Made by a program: the position numbers and the translations under genes. From positions 310,001 through 374,000 of the forward strand of contig JAIUCV010000227.1 of assembly GCA_026724425.1 (NCBI GenBank): a stretch of DNA of 64,000 nucleotides, given 5' to 3'. The notes beneath the pieces were generated by a model. It saw nothing but the letters and a program-made list of their open reading frames with translations. It had not been told where the DNA came from and did no database searches. Below, piece by piece: positions 47,801 to 57,984 of this stretch (positions are counted from its first letter, which is position 1; each line of letters begins with the position of its first letter). This stretch comes from Erythrophleum ivorense. Lineage: Eukaryota; Streptophyta; Magnoliopsida; Fabales; Fabaceae.

Positions 47801-49257
47801 CATGACTTAAGGGCTAAGAAAAAGGTGTCCAAGTGTGTGGCCAAGAATTTTTGGAAGAAGATATTTAGTTATGAAATTAGAAAATCAAAAGAAAAAGGAA
47901 TAGAATGTTAAGATTTGATCTTGAAAATGTTGATCCAAGGGTTCAAATTTAATATGACCATTTAACTTCATCCAAATTCATCTCCTTCACCTCCATTCCA
48001 CCATTTTCACATCACACACAAGGGAGAAAGAAAGAAAAACATGAAGAGAGAGAGAGGGGGAGAAAAAGTGGAAGAAGAAGTGAAACCAAGCAAAATTACC
48101 ACTATTCTTCACCAAATTTCTTTATCTTCTTTATCCTCCAACCATTTTCTCCAAAGGGCAACTGCATATTCATCTTTTCTCAAGGTGGAATATTGCTCTA
48201 AGTGGGAAGAGAAAGGATGTTAGAGTGAGAAAAGAAAAGGAAGCAAGGATTAAGCTTAAAGAGTAAGTTTTCTCCATCTTGTACTTGAAGATCTCATGCT
48301 TTAAGTTAGTTTTGTTAAACTCTAGCTATGAGTCATTTGTGGAAAGCATATGGATGATTAAAAATGAAGTTTATATGTTGAATATGAAGGCCTTGAAATG
48401 AAGTTTATATGTTGAACATGAAGGCCATATGAGCTTAGTTATTGTTGTTATGTGTTGAGACTTTGAAAAACACAAAAATTATAATTTTTGGGAAAAGAGA
48501 AATCATTGGGAGATGCTGTTCGAATTTTTCCAAAATTTTTATGGTATTTTCTTAATGTCTTAAAGTCATGTATACCAAATTTCAAGTCCTAAAACATAAA
48601 GGAAGAGGCTATGGAATTTTTAGAACCAAAGAAACTCACTTTTGAGCCCAAAACGGGGCTAGATTATGTTATGACCAAAACGTGATGCTGGGGACTGGAA
48701 TTTGATAATTTTATCGATCCTAATGGATTTAAAATGGTGTTTTTAGCTAGGAATACCTATAAGAAAGCCTCCAAAACTTGTGGAATAAAATTTCTAAATT
48801 TTGGCCAAGAAATGCATACTATTAGGCCATAGTGAATAGGAAGGGAAGGAGTTAGATTTTTCCAAGTCCAATGGTCCCATTAAGTTTAAAAGGGTCATAC
48901 TACATTAGAAGTTAAGGTTTATGTGTTGATTGTGATGAATTATCATTATAATTATAGGATTTGATGTTGTTTTAGGAACTCCAAAAGCAAGTAAACCGAA
49001 GTCCCAAGGATTGAGGAGCAAAATTTGCTAAGGTAGTAGTTTTCCTCTCTCTTTCCTTAAATTTGTATGTTTGTATAATGATGAGTGTTATGCTATATCA
49101 AGTTGTTATTTATGCTATAAGATGAGACATGTATGTTTAGACCGTACTTGGCCTTGTTATGAAATTCCTTGTATTCTTATATGATATGTGGCACCTTGAT
49201 TGGCATTATGTTATGTACTTACATGCTAGCTTGTGACTGAGATTGGTTTACTACTAC

Positions 49258-49275
49258 TGAGATTTCATAATCTCA
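49258..49275 (+). promoter_or_regulatory. Perfect hairpin in the inserted LTR
   Basis: TGAGATTTCATAATCTCA is a 7-bp inverted repeat with a 4-base loop, followed by CCCT. It has the same stem (TGAGATT/AATCTCA) as the palindrome of family A, although the LTRs are otherwise not alike. Confidence 0.55.
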
Positions 49276-49879
49276 CCCTAAATATAACCCATGTTAGGTC
49301 CAAGTTCAGGCAAAGAAAGGGCAAAAAGTATGGAGGCATGAATTGAGGACCTTACCTTTATGCATCACATTTTGTCATGTAATTAAGTATCTTTGGATTA
49401 TGGTATGTATGAGTTGCATTATAATTCTATATGATAATAGGGTATGTAACAGAAAGCTATGTATATACCCAACCCTGAAGTAAAAATAGTATGACTATTG
49501 TGTCTAAGATGCAAGAATGCATGTGCTTATATAAAGGAAAAATAATGATAATATGACAAATGAGAGGTAAAACTGTTCAGTTTGTTGTAGGGGCAACTTT
49601 ATATGAGTTTATATGTACTCTGCTAAGTAAGTATTTTCCCCTTGTAAAGGACTTAGAGAGCTTGAAGTAGAGCCTTGAACCGACCTCATATGATTTTTTT
49701 ATAATTAATTATGTATTTCTAAAGTTAGATAAGAAATTGGAAATGACCAAATGAATAGTGAAATTGTATAAGGAAGTTTTTAAAAGGAAAAATTTTAATT
49801 AGTTCAGGTTTCCATTGACTCCTCTAAGTTTTATATAAGGTAATTGTAGTAAAAAAGTGTTATAAAATAAGGTATGACA

Positions 49880-50100
49880 CAACGCCCAATTAAGCTCTTT
49901 TCCTACCACAATTTTCTATTTTCCTATGAGATGTGTCGCCCATTTTCTTAAGTTGATCCCAAATTCAATAAATGACACTTTTAGGAGCTGAGTATAATGA
50001 AGATACCCATCTTATTGTACTTGGTCTCAATTTTCTATTACTACTGGAGTGTAATAACGGGTGAGATATTGCCTTCCGTTGTTCATTTGTTAAAAAGGAT
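49880..50100 (-). pseudogene. Mariner transposase, first helix-turn-helix part
   Basis: Reading from about 50,095 down: LTNEQRKAISHPLLHSSSN, KLRPSTIRWVSSLYSAPKSV, IY, a TGA stop (at about 49,970, where CGA for arginine is expected), IWDQLKKMGDTSHRKI and ENCGRKRA, then a second stop (TAA) just before the LTR insertion. This is the N-terminal DNA-binding half of the plant mariner transposase, which would bind the terminal inverted repeats. It joins in order to the catalytic part across the inserted LTR. Confidence 0.85.
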
Positions 50101-50899
50101 CTTTTCTTAGAAGTTGACTTTGTTTGGACTTCAACCAAATCTGCTTATAAAATTTACATAAAAAAAGATTTTAGAAAATCTAAAATAAATTAATTTCATA
50201 CATTGCTATGGAACAGAATATAAGTAACAGATAGATAAGGAAAGATTACATAATGAGAAAATCATGCATAAATTCAAAGGGGAAAAAAAGACAACAGAAA
50301 ACAAAAATTATAAATAAAAAAACTAAGAAATTCTAAATACACCAATCTACAGAGACATAACAGTGTTCAATCAATTCATTGCAGAAGCAAGTTTGCCACG
50401 AACTATATATCCTTGTTTAACATCACTATTCTGTAAATTAAAATAAATAAATAAATAATCTATTAAATGCAATTAAAAACCGCTCTTCATGGTTAATTTT
50501 CATAACAACCAAAAGATAAACATCATTTATGCAAGCCCAAAACAGAGTATCATGAAAAATCATAACGCTATAATTATGTCATTCCAAACTCTTTATAGCC
50601 ATTAAAGCTTTAATAGAAGGTTCTTGATATGTGTACATGTGAGACAGGAAAACAAATATTGCTTCTCCATGGTGCATTGCTCACCGTGTATTCAAGGAAG
50701 TGTCTTTGTCAAATAAGCAAGAGAGATTGAGGGGGTTCATTGCATTCAAGGGAGTATATAATGTTTTATAATGTTCTACACTTCTTTTAGGGGGAATATC
50801 TTGTCATCTTCATTTGTGGTCTTCTCTAATGTATAAATAGTGTGGATGGAGCATACAAATAGCAATTAAATAGATGAAAGAACTTATGGAACACAATAC
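50101..50899 (-). other. Probable intron of the mariner transposase
   Basis: This is non-coding sequence between the N-terminal exon, which ends at a donor-like ATGAATG/GTATTG (exon end near 50,900), and the helix-turn-helix part. The acceptor is not certain. It contains A-rich tracts and an 'aaat' microsatellite near 50,438-50,458. Confidence 0.4.
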
Positions 50900-51146
50900 C
50901 ATTCATCTCTGCCTCCCCTTCATCCAAATAGAGGTCAATCGAATTTGTCTCCTCCTCGATACATCCTGTGGTGTTGATTATGTTCGAATGGTCTTCAATT
51001 TCAATGCATGGGGGCTCATTTAAATCAAACTGAAATGGAAACTGCCTTTTTTTGGACAAGTGAGACATAGCACCGATATTTATCTCTATAGCTAGTTCAT
51101 CTTCGACATCACTATCGGAATGACTGAAACCCACATTCAAGTACAA
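50900..51146 (-). pseudogene. Mariner transposase N-terminal exon with FDLNEPP
   Basis: The open frame from 51,146 reads MYLNVGFSHSDSDVEDELAI and then MSHLSKKRQFPFQFDLNEPP. It continues as an acidic segment (CIEEETNSIDLYLDEGEAE). The FDLN motif and acidic region precede the helix-turn-helix domain in plant mariner transposases as I know them. The open frame continues to 50,826 but probably leaves the exon at about 50,900. A downstream methionine (MSHLSKK) may be the real start. Since the later exons are broken, I treat it as part of the pseudogene. Confidence 0.6.
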
Positions 51147-51779
51147 AGTCTTCGCCTATAACATGGACCGAATACGAGTTCAGTTTATAGACTTTAGATG
51201 ATCATCAACGTCTAGCTGAAGTGGGTGCTCCTTTGATGTTGTTCACTCTATCTTCCTAAACCGCGAGTTTTGATGGGTCTTATTTTGAGTCTGAATGAAA
51301 GTGGGCCTTCTCTAATGAATGTGAAGAATGATCTCTAGCAGAATAGTACGCGTTATCATGCATGCGAGGAATTATGGATGGGTCATATTTTGAGTTTGTA
51401 TGAGGAATGAAGCTTGGGAGGAATATCTTTGACCAAAAAAAATTTCTACCTTTCTGACAGTACGAATTCTAGTGTGTGAAACAAAGTTTTAAATTTTTTG
51501 TTTTACAAAAGGAATAGATTTGTGGCCCGCCAAATGATTTTAAAAATTTGGTGGGAATTTAATTTTTTTTTCAATCAGATGGTCCCTTCAGCTTTTTAAA
51601 TCTAAATTGTTATTAATGCTCTTACATCAATACCTATTAAAGAACATCTTATACCAAAAATTTGAAGTGTAAAAAGTAAATGAGGGATTATTATGGAAAT
51701 TTTTTTTAGTTTGAGACAAATTTAAAGCTTTTAACTATCATTAACCGAATTTCTTAAGATACGTGAAGTAGTTTTTTTC

Positions 51780-51804
51780 CCCTTATATTTAAGACCAGAG
51801 GGAG
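51780..51804 (-). repeat. Right terminal inverted repeat of the mariner element
   Basis: Read on the minus strand it starts CTCCCTCTGGTCTTAAATAT and is followed by AAGGG. It is flanked by TA at 51,805-51,806. Confidence 0.85.
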
Positions 51805-52099
51805 TATTGAATAAGGAGCATTTCATTTTGATCATTTTATGACCCATGAGTTTAAAAGAGTTTTAATTCAGACTTTAAAAAGAGCATTGTTCCTCCTTCA
51901 TTCTTTTCATTTAACATTTTGTTAAATTTTATTTTAGTGTTTTTAGTTTTGTTTTAGTGTGTTTATTTTTCACTTTTAAGAAGTAGTTGCTAATTTTTGT
52001 GTGTTTATTTTTAGGTTTGCTTAGTTGACAGAACCAACCACTATGCTTTTTGTTTTTTAATCCATTGGCTATTCCAGTTTGTGTAATGCTAACTATTTT
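51805..52099. other. T-rich stretch right of the mariner element
   Basis: Runs of 'ttttagtgt' words and no open frame of note. It leads into the CACTA-like coding remnant and may belong to it. Confidence 0.4.
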
Positions 52100-53075
52100 C
52101 TTCCTTATGCAGGCTGACTATATGAGGCTCAAGTTTGGTAGATCTTAGGGGTTGGTTAGCCTTGCATCAGATGTTGATGAGTCTACTGAAGATACTACAC
52201 TCTAGATAGAGGTTGTGGATGGCCAAAATAAGGGTTAGATTTTTGGACAAGATCAGAGGCACCTGAGATCAAGTGTGGTTCATCCAGGACCTTTACAACA
52301 ACTTAGTCAGGACTCCACCCAGATCTTGAGGATGAGTTATGGAGGTGTATCAAGATGACAGCATTTGAGGAGACAAAGTCTCTTAAACAGAGACTTGCTG
52401 AGCAGAACCAGTTGATTTTGTCTTAAATTCAAGAACTAGAGAGACTTGAATAGCAACAAAAAACATTTCTTTAATAAGATGTCCCTTTCCAGTTGGATTC
52501 TATTGCAAAGGAGGATGTGCAAGACCTTCTTGTTGCCATTGTTATTTTTTATTAGACATGATTACAATTTTGTTTCCTTTTTGAATATTTAACTAACTTT
52601 GAGCCTTTTTTTTACATTTACTATTTCATCTTGTACAGATTATTTAGTGCTAATGACATTTGCTATATTTCAAATATCATATTTACTATATTTTATGCTT
52701 TTATTGCAATACTACTTATTTTACATATCAAGTTCCTTACTTGTTGGAGAATATATATATATATATATATCATCCCATTACATGAATTTGGATTTTAAAA
52801 AAACTGCGTAATTAGAGACAGAGGTAGGAGGGAATATTTTATTCTTGATGAAAGACAACTTTGAAAGGAAATATTTCGCCCCTAATCAAAGATAGATTTG
52901 AAAAGAAAGTTGTAATCCGGCTCTAAATAGAGATATTTCTATCTTAAAAAACAAAGACAGAATTTTTCACTAAGAAGAAATTTTCTACTATTATTTTTTA
53001 GACAATTATTTTTCCATCTTATCAGAGATAAAATAAATTCCATCTTAATCTCTGATTTTAGTTTTTCTTGTAGTG
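52100..53075 (+). mobile_element. Right end of a CACTA (En/Spm) element
   Basis: It ends at 53,075 with TTTTTCTTGTAGTG, the exact reverse complement of the CACTACAAGAAAAA terminus of plant CACTA elements. The preceding 250 bp hold diverged subterminal words such as 'aatattt', 'gagatattt' and 'agacagaa' in both orientations. Upstream at 52,116-52,540 a broken reading frame has a coiled-coil-like stretch (ETKSLKQRLAEQNQLILS) before stops, as in the second ORF of CACTA elements. The left end is not found in the window. Confidence 0.65.
52116..52540 (+). pseudogene. CACTA second-ORF remnant
   Basis: Fragments of a reading frame include DYMRLKFGRS, then a stop, SLASDVDESTEDTT, and in another frame ETKSLKQRLAEQNQLIL with a following QELERLE, all separated by stops and frameshifts. 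The heptad pattern and the position just before the CACTA end suggest the DNA-binding or accessory protein of the element. This is a motif-level guess. Confidence 0.4.
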
Positions 53076-54017
53076 TTTGCTGCTGCAATTTTTGGGATTA
53101 AATTCAAAGCTAAGTTGAGAAAGTATTTAAGAACTTAGGTAGATATAGGAAGAACTAAAACAAAGGTTTATGAGGAGATTTTTAATAAAATTCATAGAAA
53201 ATTGCATAGGTGAAAGGCCACGATGCTTTCCAAAGTAGTATGTGTAATCAATTATCATGTTTTGAATTGCCTAAATAATATCATTAGTAAATTGATTTTT
53301 TGATTGTAAACTTCTCAAGATATAAGGATGACGGACACGAGAGACATCTTCTTGGGGTCTCAATTTTAGAAGTACTAGACTTTCAATCATGCTCTGTTGG
53401 CAAAAAATGTTTGGCATTACTTAAGAAAACTAAAGGACGTACATTAATGTCGTGGTACAAAAGTACTGTAAACCAAATAATCATGGATCCATTTATAATC
53501 ATTCTCTAGTCCATCTTCAATGAGGAAAGGTATAACTAAAACAAAGGTATAACCTCATATGTTCTAAATTAGATTGGCAAATTAAAGATGGCTAATTGAT
53601 TAAGTTACCAAACCACTTTTGGTGACAAGTGCAACCAGAGTCACTAATGCAATTAAAACATTTTCATGACTTGTTATTGGACGATATAGGTTGTTGCAAT
53701 ATTTAGCTCTTAAAGCAAAACTTTTTGCAAGAGGATTTGTAAAATGTCCTTCTCCACTTTGGGAAGAAAGGATAAACTTTGTTATATGGGTAATCATTTT
53801 AGGTGCTATAAGGTGGCAGATCGGTAGAGGATTTTAGCAAAGCCCTATGATTTCTATTAGTTTAAACTTTTTATATTGAAATTATCTCTGGAAGCTCAAA
53901 TTTTAAGAATCATTATGTTTCTTTGAAAAGTGATAATTGATTATCTACCTATTTCATTTACTTTTATACAACATTATTTGCCTATTGAGTTTTGTCACAA
54001 TGGTGACGAATCAATGG
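53076..54017. other. Unassigned stretch between two CACTA remnants
   Basis: No recognised gene. There are two modest open frames (53,300-53,509 on + and 53,600-53,797 on -, the latter with AKSFALRAKYCNNLYRP). They lack motifs that I know and have no supporting context. Confidence 0.4.
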
Positions 54018-54044
54018 AATTACAAAAAAAATAAGGTTTGAAGG

Positions 54045-54290
54045 ATAGTGTCTTAACCACAATTATTAATAATCATGGTTAAGCACATTCTAGCTACAAT
54101 TTATATAACTGTGGTGAGGACAATACCTTAACCATGGTTATTTAATAAATATGGTTAAGACTTACCTTAATTGTGGTTATCAAATAATTATACTTAAGAC
54201 TTAGCCTAACGATGGTTATTCAAAACCTTAGTTAAGCCATTGTAGGGTTTAACCACAATTAAAATAACCATGGTTAAGACCATTTATCCC
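54045..54290. repeat. Subterminal repeat cluster
   Basis: About nine copies of a short word with core TAACCATGGTTAAG, TAACCACAATTA or their reverse complements are spaced 15-40 bp apart. Clusters of short repeats in both orientations are typical of CACTA ends, where the transposase-associated protein binds. Confidence 0.6.
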
Positions 54291-54769
54291 TCTAAAATCT
54301 ACATCTTCTCTTAGCATTGAGTCTATGTCATCTCCTAGTGTCTTTCTCTTCTTTCTCTATCTCTCATATCGTCTCTTTGATCTCTTATTTCTATCATCCC
54401 TCCAAGATCCACAATCTCATCTCTGGCATCCCCTTAAGATTCATGGAAGCTTAATATTCTCCAACAGTTATGAGGAGATCAATGCTCATAGTCTCCATCA
54501 TTGATGCTATCACCATCACCATTTAGATAAGCTTTGGATCCCTACCACACTCGCCATTCTTTTTTGCTCCTTCTGCCATTGATGGATTTTGATAATTTTT
54601 TTTGTTTGGATTTTGTGGGATTTTTTCCCTAGATCAGTGTCTTCATATGGGTTTTGTTTCTAGTTGAAGCATTCTATTCATATTCATTGTAGGCGTTGTT
54701 GCTAATTAAAGCACTCTATTTGTATTCAGGTATTCACATGGACTAGCTCTTTTTTCCCCCTTAATACCT

Positions 54770-55170
54770 TTGGTTACTACTTTTTAATTTTTGATGAATC
54801 TTTTTGTGTAATTTTACTTCAAATTATATATTATGATGAGTTCCAATTTTCTGGAGGTTGTGTGCTATGTGCATGAATTTTGTATTGAACAATTGAAAGC
54901 AACGATGAGCATTTTGCATTTGCCTTTTGTAGCAATCCTTTGGCTATGTAAGGTCTATCTTCTTTTATACCATTGGTTGTTGCTTTTTAATTTTTGATTA
55001 ATTTATTTGTGTAATTTTACTTCAAATTTGATATTATGATGTGTTCAAATTTTCCTAAGGCTGTGTGCTATGTGCATGAATTTTCTATTGAAAAATTGAC
55101 AACAATGATAGGCATTCTGCGTTTACTTTTTGTACCAAACCTTTGGCTATATAAGGTTGTTGATCTAGCA
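54770..55170 (+). repeat. 203-bp tandem duplication
   Basis: The unit starting TTGGTTACTACTTTTTAATT at 54,770 is repeated from 54,973 (TTGGTTGTTGCTTTTTAATT). The copies share CTGTGTGCTATGTGCATGAA-like sequence and CTTTGGCTAT. The copies are diverged, so the duplication is not recent. Confidence 0.75.
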
Positions 55171-55703
55171 ATACTCATCCATTGCAAAATTCATTCCAAT
55201 TAAATTCTTATTTGGAAAACTAGAGATTGGTAAACTTCACATTCTAATATTTAAGCTTCGCTTGTTGCACAATGCTACAAGTAAAGGTGAAAGTGAGCTA
55301 TTATGATTTATCCATCTCTTTATAAGAGTTAAAAAATTAATAATTAATTAATTTATGTTTAACCACACTATATATCTTAATACATCAAATTTTGTTTGGC
55401 CTTTTTTTTCTTAACTTCTTTAATTTAGAAAACTATTATTTTCACATGGCTTAATTTGCCTTGTTCTGCAATGCTACTACCAACCATACTATAAACAAAG
55501 CATCCAATTCATCCTTCATAAGTGAGATGCTTGTGTTTATTCTAATTTGGGTGCTAAATTTAGCCAGGAACAAACTCAATGGACATATTTCTTATGGTCA
55601 TCCACATCTATAAAGTGAGGCCTAAATTTAGTCTAAACTCACATTAATTTTTGCTCATTATTATAAATTTAAGGGTGACTTTAATATTGGTGAGTACAAT
55701 TTC

Positions 55704-55806
55704 ATTGGTAGGTAACTATACTATCATTTGAAGCCACTTACTTTAATTTTTTTTTTCAAAGAGATGTTAGATTATATTTTATTGGTAGGTAACTATACTA
55801 TCATTT
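55704..55806 (+). repeat. 26-bp direct repeat left of LTR copy E
   Basis: ATTGGTAGGTAACTATACTA followed by TCATTT occurs at 55,704-55,729 and 55,781-55,806. The second copy abuts the truncated edge of LTR copy E. Confidence 0.75.
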
Positions 55807-56009
55807 AGTCTCCCTGCTTTCTTGGTGATTCCCTAAACATGGTTAGGAATAATTTAGAAAAGAATAAGATTCAAAGAATCCCAATAGCTCATTCATTATT
55901 CAAACATGCATATATGGCATGTTTAAGGTCAATAAGAGCAAGTATGTATAGTATACCATCCAAAATCAATCATATTCATGCATAAGGGGTCATATGGCTC
56001 TATTGAGAG

Positions 56010-56190
56010 TAAAACAACTTCTAAAGATTTTTGGTCTAACCTTATCCTCTTTTAGGAACTTTTAACTTAGTTTCACTCACATTTGAGACTTTTGGCCTTG
56101 TGTCACTCACATTTAGAGACTTTTGGCCTCACCTTACTCATTTCAAGGGACTTTTGACACAACTTCACCCATTTAAGAGCCAAATTCATT
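56010..56190 (-). repeat. Minisatellite in LTR copy E
   Basis: About five units carry GAGACTTTTGGCCTTGTGTC, ACTCACATTTAG and similar words with a spacing of about 30 bp. Confidence 0.65.
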
Positions 56191-57344
56191 CCAAATGCAA
56201 GCATTGTCAAACAAATGCATATTATCATCAATCAAACATACATAAATAGCAAATAAGACATACAAGCAATTCAAGACCAAACGAATAATTAACATATATA
56301 TACAAGAATAAATGAAAAGCTACCTTATACAAAGATCAAATTTAATTCTTCTTTTGCTCTTGATCGTCCTTCTTGGCCTCACATAAGCACTTAAGGGGAG
56401 TTTTACTTGTTTGGCTTAAGCATACCAAACAAGGCACAATTATATCAATGGAACTATATTTGGACTCAAGTAAGCCTTACATAAGCTAACTTTAGCTTTA
56501 GGTTTCCATATGGCTCCATTTAGTGGCATAATGAAATAACCCTTACAAATCAATGTCTTGGCTCTAAAGTCTTATCCAATATAAGCCATATGACTCCTTT
56601 AAACTCATTAGAGTTATCACAAACTCAATTTAAGGAGCTTAACATCAAATTACTTCTTTATACATAATGGAACCCTAAACTTTCACTTTTCAAAATAAGA
56701 TTTCTAAATTCAAACTAATAGTTCCTTTGGTTTTTATAATTCACATCTAGACCATTTCTAACCTTAGAATCAAAGAAAACTCTCATTAGATATCTCAAAC
56801 CATGCTTTGCTGAGACATGCCTATCATTAGGCATGCATAGGGCTTTTATTTTATCTCTTAGGAAATTGGCACCTAAGTGAACTCTTTAGCCTCTTCTTAG
56901 CTTAATCACATTCTTACATAGATTAAAATATCAATTTAAGGCCTTATACTCTCTAAGGTGCAATCAAAACTCTAGGTATGGAATCTTGCAACCTATAACC
57001 TTTTAATTTTTTCTATTAGTTCCATATTAATCTCTACACTCCAAAACCCTTATTCCCATCATGGTTCTAAAAAAAACTAACTGCCTTCACCTCCCTCTTA
57101 GATTGGCCAAACTCATCATGCCATAGAGAAACAAGGAGATGCAATCTTCTTACACCATACCACACATCACTTAAAAAGGCTTTACATGAAGGTTAATATG
57201 GCAAGTTTAGTTTCCTTGAAAGAGCCTCTTCCTCCATGGTTTTAGCCAAGCAAACCCCTTTTTTAAGAAGTTAAAATCATGAAGAAAAAGAGGAGAAAGA
57301 ATGGAAACTAGGTTACATAAGCATCGTAGGCAAACTCTACACTT

Positions 57345-57358
57345 TTACTTACCTTAGG
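57345..57358 (-). promoter_or_regulatory. Splice-donor-like site in LTR copy E
   Basis: On the minus strand CTAAGGTAAGTAAA matches the plant 5' splice consensus. The same word is found about 115 bp downstream of the TATA-like element in copy C (5,440-5,450) and in decayed form in copy D. Confidence 0.4.
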
Positions 57359-57462
57359 TTGGTTCAATTTTCCTTGGCTTTTAGTGCTTCCTTGGACACC
57401 TTCTTGGTCTAGGTTGGAGCTGCTAAAAGTTAGCCAAAATGAAGAGAAAATGATAGGGGTGG

Positions 57463-57472
57463 CCTTTTATAA
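57463..57472 (-). promoter_or_regulatory. TATA-like element of LTR copy E
   Basis: TTATAAAAGG on the minus strand lies about 507 bp from the LTR start. It is the closest to consensus of the family A copies. Confidence 0.45.
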
Positions 57473-57984
57473 GGAGGAGCTAGGGTTACTTAAGTGTTCA
57501 ATTTCCAATTTTGCCTCTATTTTTTGCTTCCACAGTTTGAGCTCATTTTAAATTATTTTCAAGAATCATCTTTTCCATCATAAAATATAGGCTCTCTAGT
57601 TTGTTAAAAACCCTTAACCTCAAATTTATAGGATTCAAAACAACCCCAAATGATTCGGTCAAAATTTGGGTCAACCAATGCCCTAAATTATAACCCAGAA
57701 GGGTTTTAGCCATTCTAATGGTTCTTATGGTTTTCTAGTCCTATGAAACCCTTTAGTGAGCTCAATTTTATCATTTAAAGCTTCCTCCTTTGAGTTTTCA
57801 AAAGGTTACTTGAAATTATGATTTTACTACTACATTTATTTCTTTAAATTGTTTAGTCATTTTAGCTCTAATTCTGAGTCATCCATGGTTTCCAACCCTC
57901 AATTGTAGATACTCTAATTATGGTTCTTCCCTTAAGGGACCTTTTCAATTATTAAAACATGGAATATGACAGATGTTAAGGGCT

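Larger units (their letters stand above)
46890..49879 (+). mobile_element. LTR-retrotransposon fragment inserted in the transposase
   Basis: About 3.0 kb separates the transposase codons for NCGRKR (right) from those for TTLRSLA (left). From 47,266 the sequence has LTR character: it starts TGTAACAACTATAG directly after the purine run ATAGAAAAAGGAAG and ends GGTATGACA at 49,879. The first ~375 bp (46,890-47,265) are then an internal remnant before a 3' LTR. The 5' LTR and most of the internal region are lost. A 7-bp hairpin TGAGATTTCATAATCTCA at 49,258-49,275 is typical of Ty3-gypsy (Tekay-like) LTRs in my memory of the group. A clean target-site duplication is not visible (CAACG on the right, no exact partner on the left), so the left edge is approximate. 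Confidence 0.6.
43519..51804 (-). mobile_element. Giant mariner-like element with nested LTR insertion
   Basis: The terminal inverted repeats are CTCCCTCTGGTCTTGATTAT (left) and CTCCCTCTGGTCTTAAATAT (right, reversed). They match over about 25 bp with two mismatches. TA flanks both ends (43,517-43,518 and 51,805-51,806), the target-site duplication of the Tc1/mariner superfamily. The start CTCCCTC is usual for plant mariner and Stowaway ends. The transposase lies on the minus strand in three pieces (51,146-50,900, about 50,100-49,880, and 46,889-45,906). The span is 8.29 kb. Removing the ~3.0 kb LTR insertion leaves about 5.3 kb, near the usual size of autonomous plant mariners. The left 2.4 kb carries an unrelated plus-strand open frame. 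Confidence 0.85.
55807..57980 (-). repeat. Family A LTR copy E, 3' part missing
   Basis: This minus-strand copy keeps about 2.17 kb from the LTR start (GATGTTAAG near 57,979, decayed from GATGTTACA) to just past the palindrome (55,865-55,891). The remaining third, which should lie to the left, is absent. It has the minisatellite (56,010-56,190), a TATA-like TTATAAAAGG (57,463-57,472 on the minus strand) and a donor-like CTAAGGTAAGTAAA (57,345-57,358). It lies immediately upstream of the TNP2 remnant, so it probably inserted into that gene. Confidence 0.75.

Noticed and set aside
53600..53797. Minus-strand frame with AKSFALRAKYCNNLYRP as a possible host gene exon
   Set aside because: I could not link it to a family, and it has no neighbouring exons or splice sites that I could defend.
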